Below, one piece after another: positions 57,870-64,000 of a stretch of DNA of 64,000 bases. Where the stretch lies: NCBI RefSeq assembly GCF_002483315.1, contig NZ_DLHR01000012.1, positions 96,275 to 160,274 on the forward strand, written 5' to 3'. Position 1 is the first letter of the stretch. Every line of letters starts with the position of its first letter. This DNA is from Flavobacterium sp. UBA7663. Lineage in GTDB: Bacteria > Bacteroidota > Bacteroidia > Flavobacteriales > Flavobacteriaceae. The translations under genes were made by a program, and so were the position numbers. Below the pieces are notes generated by a model that ran no database searches, was not told where the DNA came from, and saw only the letters and a list, made by a program, of their open reading frames with translations.

Positions 57870-59777
57870 TTATTTTTCATAAAGTTCTTTTATATCAGTA
57901 AACCAACTCTTAATTTCTTCATAATTCCCCATTTCTATAATATTTTCTTTAGTTAATATTTTTGTAATTCTGGAGTTAGTAATATCTTTTATAATATTTT
58001 CTTTTTGTTTAAAGTCTTCAATATGATTAAACTTTTTTGTTTTTGCAGTAACTATTGAAATTATATCTTCATTATTCCAATCTTTAATACTTGAACAATC
58101 AATTTCAAATTCATTTTCATATAATGAAGATGGAATATAATTTTCTAATTCTCTTTTAAGAGTCAATTTTCCTTTCGAATGATCATTTCTATTGTTAACT
58201 TTTTCTATTGAAGTTTTGTATTTTTGGTCAGCATCTTTGTCATATAAATGATATTCAATAACATTTGAACCTTCAAGATAATTTCGGTCAATCCAATTTA
58301 TCAAAGTAGAACCTTTCATTGGAATTATCTTTATATTTTCTTTTTTTAAGTCTATAATATCTTTAAATTCTTGAATATTTTGATTAACGTTTGTTAAAAA
58401 ATTTATATCATTTTCTCCTTCTACACAAATTACTAGTTTACCTAGATATGACGAAATTCCTAATGTATTTGAAATAGCTAGAAGTTTATTCTCATCTTCA
58501 ATTACTTTGTTTACACCATCAATTTTATCAATTAATATTAGATTTTCTTTTTTTGTTTGTTTAGCAATTTCTGGTGAATGAGTTGTTAGAATTACTTGAT
58601 GACTATCTTTTTGAGCTATTTCATTTAAAGCATTAATTAATAAAATTTGATGATTAGGATGTTGAGAAGTTTCAGGTTCTTCAATTGCATAAATTACTGT
58701 TTTATTTGAGTTATTTTTTCTTTCAGCTTCTGCTCTAAAATAATTTAATAAAATTAATCGCCTAACACCACTACCTCTTTTATTCATTGGAATATTATCG
58801 TCTCCAATAAAAGAAAAAGAAAAAAGTGAATCCCAAGCTTTATTTGTAACATCAGGTTTTAAAACTTTTGCAAGTTCGGGATTCATTTCCTCAAGTTTTT
58901 TAATAGTTTCATTACCTATTAATTCGGCACTTTTTTTAATAAGTTCTTTGACTTCTTCAAGTTTGTCAATTACGTTATCTATTGCAGTTTTCGTTATAAC
59001 TTTTAATGGGTCTTGAACTTCTTTATCTGTATCTTTATTTGCTCTATCAGATTGAAATAAAAAATATAATGGTAAATCATTACTAATACTATTCCAAATG
59101 TTTTTTCCGTCTTCTTTATCAATAGGTAGTTCAATAGTTTTTAATTCTTTATCTTCAATTACTTGATAAATTGCATTTCGTATTTCAGCTCTTTTTCTTT
59201 TGTCTATTTTTATAGGAATTTTTTTGTCCATATCTGAGCTGTAAGGACCGATTTCCAATCCTTCAAATTCATTATTGTTCAATTTATCAAAAAGAGCTAA
59301 AGCAATATCTGAATTATTTTTATCTTCTAATATTTTTTTAAGCTCTTCAATTTTTAATGTTGGTAATGGATTTGAATAAAATTCGTTTGGATAATCACAA
59401 ACTATAAAAGTTTTTAAACTTGTTGCAGTTAGTTTGTCTTTGCTACAATCCCAGATCTTTTTAATTTCTAATAACCCTTCGGAGTTTAATAAAAATTCAT
59501 CTTTAAGATTAGTTTTTACATCTGTATCAATTAGGTATTCTTTATCTGTATCAATAATAAATGAACAGCTAATTGACATTTCAGAGCCATTAAAAACATT
59601 TTTATCGTCTATGTCTATTTTAATTCTTTCTTGACCAAAAAAAATATCAAGTGCTTCTAAAATTGTTGATTTTCCAATATCATTTTTTCCAATTATAACA
59701 TTTAAGTTTTGGTCAAACTCGATTTCGATTGATTCGTAGCTTCTAAAGTTTGTAAGCTTGGTTTTTTTTAGATACAT
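57870..59777 (-). CDS. OLD-family ATP-dependent nuclease
   Basis: 635 residues. The N-terminal ABC-type ATPase shows FRSYESIEIEFD, Walker A GKNDIGKST (30-38), the signature-like RGSGVRRLILLNYFRAEAE, Walker B YAIEEPETSQHPNHQI and the H-loop LTTHSPEIA. A C-terminal TOPRIM nuclease follows with VICVEGENDINFL and YHLYDKDAD. OLD proteins act in phage defence; class 1 enzymes stand alone. No UvrD-like partner is next to it, so it is not a Gabija system. The gene is more AT-rich than its neighbours and sits between two related hairpins, which suggests a recent insertion. Confidence 0.88.
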   Translation of the reverse strand: MYLKKTKLTNFRSYESIEIEFDQNLNVIIGKNDIGKSTILEALDIFFGQERIKIDIDDKNVFNGSEMSISCSFIIDTDKEYLIDTDVKTNLKDEFLLNSEGLLEIKKIWDCSKDKLTATSLKTFIVCDYPNEFYSNPLPTLKIEELKKILEDKNNSDIALALFDKLNNNEFEGLEIGPYSSDMDKKIPIKIDKRKRAEIRNAIYQVIEDKELKTIELPIDKEDGKNIWNSISNDLPLYFLFQSDRANKDTDKEVQDPLKVITKTAIDNVIDKLEEVKELIKKSAELIGNETIKKLEEMNPELAKVLKPDVTNKAWDSLFSFSFIGDDNIPMNKRGSGVRRLILLNYFRAEAERKNNSNKTVIYAIEEPETSQHPNHQILLINALNEIAQKDSHQVILTTHSPEIAKQTKKENLILIDKIDGVNKVIEDENKLLAISNTLGISSYLGKLVICVEGENDINFLTNVNQNIQEFKDIIDLKKENIKIIPMKGSTLINWIDRNYLEGSNVIEYHLYDKDADQKYKTSIEKVNNRNDHSKGKLTLKRELENYIPSSLYENEFEIDCSSIKDWNNEDIISIVTAKTKKFNHIEDFKQKENIIKDITNSRITKILTKENIIEMGNYEEIKSWFTDIKELYEK

Positions 59778-59796
59778 TTTTGGTTATTTTTTGCAT

Positions 59797-59813
59797 TATA
59801 CAATACTTGTATA
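59797..59813 (-). promoter_or_regulatory. Palindrome in the promoter region of the OLD gene
   Basis: TATACAA-TAC-TTGTATA is a perfect 7-bp inverted repeat with a 3-base centre, 20 bases upstream of the OLD start. It could be an operator for a repressor located elsewhere. Confidence 0.45.
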
Positions 59814-59846
59814 TACCCTCAAATATATAAAACTTTTATTACATAA

Positions 59847-59877
59847 AAAAGCAGCTATTACAAGAACAGCTGCTTTT
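59847..59877 (-). terminator. Terminator of the OmpA operon (right hairpin flanking OLD)
   Basis: AAAAGCAGCT/AGCTGCTTTT stem (59847-59856, 59868-59877). On the minus strand it is followed by TTATG after a T-run. Shares its arm sequence with the hairpin after the CAP gene. Confidence 0.8.
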
Positions 59878-59906
59878 ATTAAAAATGATATAGATATGTG
59901 TGTAGG

Positions 59907-61814
59907 TTACATTTTTAGTACGATAAATTCGCTTCGTCTATTTTTTTGATGTTCTGCTTCGCTACACGGAACGTCGTCTGAACAATTGTTTACCAATTGT
60001 GTTTCTCCATATCCTTTTGCTGTTAATCTGTTTCGGTTGATACCATTTTTAACCAAAAACTCTAAAGTAGATTTTGCTCTTCTGTCGGATAATTGTTCGT
60101 TGTATTTGTGTGTTTGTCTACTATCGGTATGTGAACGAATATCAATTGTCATATTTGGATATTGGTTCATAACCGCTAAGATTTTTTCTAAATCTTCTGC
60201 AGCATCTGGGCGAATATTCCATTTATCTAAATCGAAATAAATAATGCTCACACCAAGTACTTTCCCTAAATCGGTTCCTACTTCAATAGGGAAGATATTT
60301 CGTTTTAATTCAATGTCTAATTTAGATTCACCAGTTTTATTTACAGGACCAAACGATTTTTCAGTGGTTTCATATTCTTGTTTTGATGCTCTTATGTAAT
60401 ATTTTTTATCACATTCAATTTTAAAGGAATAGGCACCTTTTTCTGAAGCAGTAGTTTCACTTATTTGATTCATTTTATCATCAAACAGCATCACTTTAGC
60501 ATTTGGTAGGATTTCTTTTGTATCAATATCAGTAATTAAACCAGTTAAAGTATGCGTACAAACGGTGAACGTATAGATGTCATCATAACCGCTTCCGCCA
60601 TCTCTGTTTGATGAGAAAAATCCTAAACCATCTTTGTTGGTAACATAGCCAAAATCATCCATTGGACTATTTAATGGTTTTCCAACATTAATAGGTTTTT
60701 CAAAAGAATTGTTAGCTGATTTTGCTTCAAAAATATCTAAACCACCAAGTCCTGGATGTCCATCTGATGCGAAAAACAAATTGTTATCAGCATCAACAAA
60801 AGGAAACGTTTCTCTTCCTTCTGTATTGATGGTTGGACCTAAATTTTCAGGCGAACCAAAATTTCCATTAGAATCGATTGAAACTTTATACAAATCAGAA
60901 AGTCCAAAACTTCCAGGCATATCCGAAGCAAAATACATGGTTTTCTCGTCTGGACTCAACGTTGGATGTGCTGTTTTGTAATTGTCGTTTGAAAAAGGAA
61001 CTTCTTTAATATTTGTCCATTCGCCATTGACTAATTCCGCTTTGTAAATTTTTTCCATGATAACTTTGTCATCACTTTTACGTTTTTTACCGTCGTTGTA
61101 ATTGTTTCGGGTAAAATACATGGTTTTTCCATCTTTAGTAAAAACAGGTGAGGACTCATTGAATTTGGTATTCACGGTTTTAGAAAAGTTTTCAACGCTT
61201 CCTAATTTTCCATTATTATCAATTGAAGCAACGAATAAATCAGTAAAATTCTGTTTTGTCCAATCGTGAATTTTTGAATACTGATTGCCTTCGCTTCTTG
61301 AAGAAGTAAATACAATTTGCTTTCCAAAAAATGTTGGGCCATAGTCATAGAACTCTGAATTCACATCGGTTTTATCCATGGTATATTTTCCGGAAACGGC
61401 ATTAATATCAGTTAGATAGTCTTTATTTTGAACGAATAATTTCCCTCTAGAATCATCTGTTTTTTGAGCAAATAATTCCATGTACTGATTTGATTTTTCG
61501 TAGTTTCCTTCTGCTTTTAAGGCTTGCGCATATCTAAAATAATATTCAGAATCTACTTCTTGATTTAGTGCAAAAAGTTCGCCATACCATTTAGAAGCTT
61601 TGTCTAATTCACCATTGAAGTAGTAAGCATTTCCTAATTTTTCGAATAATTCCGCTGATTTGTATCCTTTTTCGGCCACTTTCTCATAAACTTCGATTGC
61701 GTCTATATAGGAATATTTGTCGTATTTTTTGTCCGCTTTGTTTAGCTTAGACCCTTGTGCAAAAGCACCAATTGTGATACTTAAGACGAATACTAGTGTA
61801 TATAATGTTTTCAT
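59907..61814 (-). CDS. OmpA-family protein with TPR and WD40-like (PD40) repeats
   Basis: 635 residues: signal peptide (LYTLVFVLSITIGAFAQ), tetratricopeptide-like repeats (about 25-120), a PD40-type propeller (TDVNSEFYDYGPTFFGKQIVFTSSR, NESSPVFTKDGKTMYFTRN, AHPTLSPDEKTMYFASDMPG, FPFVDADNNLFFASDGHPGLGGLDIFEA), a carboxypeptidase-regulatory-like domain (about 425-490) and a C-terminal OmpA peptidoglycan-binding domain (FDLDKWNIRPDAAEDLEKIL, SHTDSRQTHKYNEQLSDRRA). It follows the PorP/SprF gene by 11 bases. This arrangement, adhesin - PorP/SprF - OmpA, is standard for type IX substrates and gliding-linked envelope complexes. Confidence 0.93.
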   Translation of the reverse strand: MKTLYTLVFVLSITIGAFAQGSKLNKADKKYDKYSYIDAIEVYEKVAEKGYKSAELFEKLGNAYYFNGELDKASKWYGELFALNQEVDSEYYFRYAQALKAEGNYEKSNQYMELFAQKTDDSRGKLFVQNKDYLTDINAVSGKYTMDKTDVNSEFYDYGPTFFGKQIVFTSSRSEGNQYSKIHDWTKQNFTDLFVASIDNNGKLGSVENFSKTVNTKFNESSPVFTKDGKTMYFTRNNYNDGKKRKSDDKVIMEKIYKAELVNGEWTNIKEVPFSNDNYKTAHPTLSPDEKTMYFASDMPGSFGLSDLYKVSIDSNGNFGSPENLGPTINTEGRETFPFVDADNNLFFASDGHPGLGGLDIFEAKSANNSFEKPINVGKPLNSPMDDFGYVTNKDGLGFFSSNRDGGSGYDDIYTFTVCTHTLTGLITDIDTKEILPNAKVMLFDDKMNQISETTASEKGAYSFKIECDKKYYIRASKQEYETTEKSFGPVNKTGESKLDIELKRNIFPIEVGTDLGKVLGVSIIYFDLDKWNIRPDAAEDLEKILAVMNQYPNMTIDIRSHTDSRQTHKYNEQLSDRRAKSTLEFLVKNGINRNRLTAKGYGETQLVNNCSDDVPCSEAEHQKNRRSEFIVLKM

Positions 61815-61825
61815 AATCGGAAAAT

Positions 61826-62731
61826 TTAAAAGAATCTAGGTGCTGAAACTCTACTTCTGTTGAAAAACTCATAACGTAGGAATATCTCATGAGAACCTGA
61901 ATTGTAATTAGCAAGTTTCGTAGTTTCTAAATCATAACCATAACCAATGAACCAAGAATCTGAAATTTGAAATCCAGCTAAAGCACTCACGGAAGCATCC
62001 CATCTGTAAGCAGCACCTAAAGTTAGCTTATCAAAGAATAAGAAATTTGCAGTCACGTCTGCTTGCAGAGGAGCTCCTTCAACAATTTTACTTAAAATAG
62101 CAGGTTTAAAATCGATGCTTGGACTAAGTGTAAATACATGACCTGCAATAAAATAAAAGTGCATTTTTTCTTTTGTAATTTCAACATTGTTATCATTGTA
62201 TCGATACGATTCGAAAAAATTTGGTATCGATAATCCAAAATAGGTTTTATCTGAAAACAGGTATAATCCAGCTCCAACATTTGGTGAAAATTCAGTATCT
62301 ACATTTTGAAATTGTGGGTCGGCTGGATCAAAAATTCTTAATTTATTCACGTCTAATTGAAATAAATTAGCAGTCCCTTTTAAACCTAATGACAATTTAT
62401 AATTTTCAGATATTTGAATAAAGTAAGCTAAATCGGCTGAAATTTCATTTTCAGATACTGGACCAATTTCATCGTTAACAAAATTTAATCCTACACCAAA
62501 GTTTGAATCTCCAATTGGCATATTTATAGAAAAATTGTTAGTTACTGGTGCACCGTCTAATCCAACCCACTGATTTCTGTGAAGTAAAAAAGCCGTTATA
62601 GTTTCCCTAGAACCCGCATAAGCAGGGTTAACTAGAGGTGTATTGTACATATATTGAGTATATTGAGAATCCTGTTGAGAATACATACTTTGTAAAATGA
62701 ATGCACAAATTATAGTTAGAATCGTTTTCAT
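61826..62731 (-). CDS. PorP/SprF-family outer-membrane protein
   Basis: 301 residues: signal peptide, then QDSQYTQYMYNTPLVNPAYAGSRETITAFLLHRNQWVGLDGAPVTNNFSINMPIG, the conserved PorP/SprF N-terminus, and alternating strands to RYEFFNRSRVSAPRFF. These outer-membrane proteins hold or help secrete a large surface adhesin through the type IX system. The adhesin gene lies immediately upstream (29-base gap) and the OmpA-family gene 11 bases downstream. Confidence 0.93.
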   Translation of the reverse strand: MKTILTIICAFILQSMYSQQDSQYTQYMYNTPLVNPAYAGSRETITAFLLHRNQWVGLDGAPVTNNFSINMPIGDSNFGVGLNFVNDEIGPVSENEISADLAYFIQISENYKLSLGLKGTANLFQLDVNKLRIFDPADPQFQNVDTEFSPNVGAGLYLFSDKTYFGLSIPNFFESYRYNDNNVEITKEKMHFYFIAGHVFTLSPSIDFKPAILSKIVEGAPLQADVTANFLFFDKLTLGAAYRWDASVSALAGFQISDSWFIGYGYDLETTKLANYNSGSHEIFLRYEFFNRSRVSAPRFF

Positions 62732-62760
62732 CTTGTTTGTATTTAAGTTACTTTAGTCAA

Positions 62761-64000
62761 TTAACGGTTTAGGTATAAATAGCCTGATTGGTCATGATTT
62801 TTATTTTCTTCATCTGTATATTTCAGAATATAAAAATAGGTTCCATCTGGTAAAAGTTCATTTTTGTTAATGGTGTTTTTACCTTCAGATATTCCTTTGA
62901 AAGATTTAAGGTTATTATCATAGCCTGTTTCGTCATAAACTAAAATTCCCCATCTGTTATAAATTTCTACTGTATTATCTGGATAACATTCAAGTCCGTC
63001 GATGAAAAAGAAATCATTCGAGCTATCATCATTTGGTGAGACTGCATTGTAAACTGTAATATCACAAGCGGCTAACACCACACAATCGTCATTTACGTTT
63101 AGGTAAATTTCATAAATCATTGGACAAGCATTATCTTCCAATTCCACTATATATTGTATGGTGTAATAACCTAAAGCTACATTTGAAGGATTAAAAATAC
63201 TACCTGTTAATCCACCAGAATTGGTAACTTCCACCCATGTTCCATTTGTAGGAATTGAATCGTCTAATATAGTAAATAAATCTATTGGATTTTCTTCAAT
63301 ACAAATTGCGAAAGGAATTGCATCAAACGGTTCTTCAACACTTACGTTAATTGTTTGAGTAAAGCTAGCTTCGTTTCCACAATTATCTGAAACAACCCAT
63401 TCACGTACAATTACATAGGTGTAAATTGAAATGACAGTTGACGTTTCGTTAAATATAACTTCTTGAATTCCTGAACAATTATCAGTAAAACCTAATTCAG
63501 GAACTGCTGGAATTTCAGAACAAGAAACACTTATTTCAGAATCAATTGGAGTTGTTAAAATTGGAGGAGTGTTATCAAAAACAGTTATAGTTTGGGTATA
63601 ACTTGAACTGTTATTACAACTATCAGTTATGGTCCAAGTTCTGCTGATGATGTATTCTCCTTCACATTGCGATTCTTCTCTGTCAATTGTATCTAAAACA
63701 GTTATAGTTACTTCACCACAATTATCAGAACCCGACATATTTGCTGGATTTGGAATTGCGTCACAAGAAACAGAAATGTTTTGAGGTAATTCACTAGTGA
63801 AAGTAGGAGCAGTATTGTCAATGATAGTAAATGTTGCAGAAGTTGTAGAAGTGTTTCCACAATCATCAGTAGCCGTAAATGTTACTGTAGCTGAACCCGT
63901 TGCTCCACACGTATCAGAAACAGATGCGAAGTTATTTGCTCCAAGTTACATTCGAACAAACATCAGAAGCCACAGCGCCACCGTTGGAAGCTAACCAAGC
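62761..64000 (-). CDS. Large HYR-type adhesin with type B sorting domain (partial, frameshifted)
   Basis: The 5' part lies beyond the window. The visible C-terminal part contains HYR/Ig-like repeats (SATVTFTATDDCGN, SFTQTINVSVEE, SGSDNCGEVTIT, each with the paired-cysteine pattern) and ends in a gliding-motility-associated C-terminal domain (ITVYNAVSPNDDSSNDFFFIDGLECYPDNTVEIYNRWGILVYD to YLYLNR), a type IX type B sorting signal. The minus-strand frame is open from 62761 to 63945. Beyond the frameshift at 63935-63937 the expected repeat continues in another frame (AWLASNGGAVASDVCSNVTW). Secreted and held at the surface by the PorP/SprF partner downstream. Confidence 0.85.
63935..63937 (-). other. 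Apparent 1-base frameshift in the adhesin gene
   Basis: On the minus strand the repeat reads TWSK-stop in one frame and continues NNFASVSDTCG in the next. Removing one A of the AAA at 63937-63935 restores SNNFAS, the usual form in these repeats. The stops of the two frames (63932-63934 and 63946-63948) confine the event to about 14 bases. It could be a real mutation or a sequencing or assembly error. Confidence 0.8.

Noticed and set aside
57870..59777. OLD gene as GajA of a Gabija system
   Set aside because: Gabija needs an adjacent UvrD-like GajB gene; the neighbours are a CAP lipoprotein and an OmpA-family gene.

Overview
The window looks like a chromosomal segment of a Flavobacterium-type member of the Bacteroidota. 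The DNA is AT-rich. Several promoters follow the Bacteroidota pattern TTTG-N19-TAnnTTTG. The tRNAs have no encoded CCA end. Marker genes include a fused CcoN-CcoO oxidase, PorP/SprF, type IX secretion C-terminal sorting domains, a bacillithiol deacetylase (BshB1) and a FadN-type (dehydrogenase first, hydratase second) beta-oxidation protein.

Layout. 1-4.4 kb: accessory plus-strand block with a McrBC type IV restriction system (McrB cut by the window edge), an orphan LytTR response regulator, a 48-residue Ser/Pro/Gly/Lys-rich peptide with a structured leader, and two small unknown proteins. 4.4-7.85 kb: very AT-rich minus-strand island ending at the 3' side of a tRNA-Arg(ACG). It carries a DnaC-like ATPase, a winged-helix replication protein, an AlpA/excisionase-like HTH protein and unknowns, but no visible integrase. 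8-16.5 kb: apt, then a fatty-acid degradation block (acyl-CoA dehydrogenase, thiolase, FadN-like protein, MarR regulator, acyl-CoA synthetase). A palindromic operator lies at the MarR promoter and a near-copy lies upstream of the synthetase. 17.5-24.6 kb: stress/envelope cluster (cupin, AraC-like regulator, CsbD-like protein, GH130 enzyme, GT4-fusion glycosyltransferase, beta-barrel protein, YtxH, lipoproteins). 24.6-33.3 kb: purL, two lipoproteins, menI-menF, bshB1, then tRNA-His. 33.5-40.3 kb: SIMPL protein, an unknown pair, a MarR-nitroreductase-YceI operon with twin operators, a rhodanese with a partial duplicate flanking an alpha/beta hydrolase, and an unknown membrane protein.

40.3-49.9 kb: an Fnr-like regulator divergent from a complete cbb3 oxidase locus (ccoI, ccoS, ccoNO, ccoQ, ccoP, ccoG, ccoH, and a SafE/UreH-like membrane protein). 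50-57.8 kb: secreted endonuclease I with a sorting tail, RsmB-like RNA methyltransferase, an RG-rich secreted protein, a BNR-repeat protein, an ECF sigma operon, pdxH and a CAP-domain lipoprotein. 57.8-59.8 kb: a solitary OLD-family nuclease inserted between two related terminator hairpins. 59.9-64 kb: OmpA/TPR protein, PorP/SprF and the C-terminal part of a large HYR-type adhesin, broken by an apparent 1-base frameshift near the window end.

Best candidates for something new: the integrase-less replication island at tRNA-Arg with its unknown 312-residue protein; the LytTR regulator beside the structured-leader 48-residue peptide; and the OLD and hydrolase cassettes, both bracketed by duplicated terminators. 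All functional assignments come from reading motifs; no database search was run.
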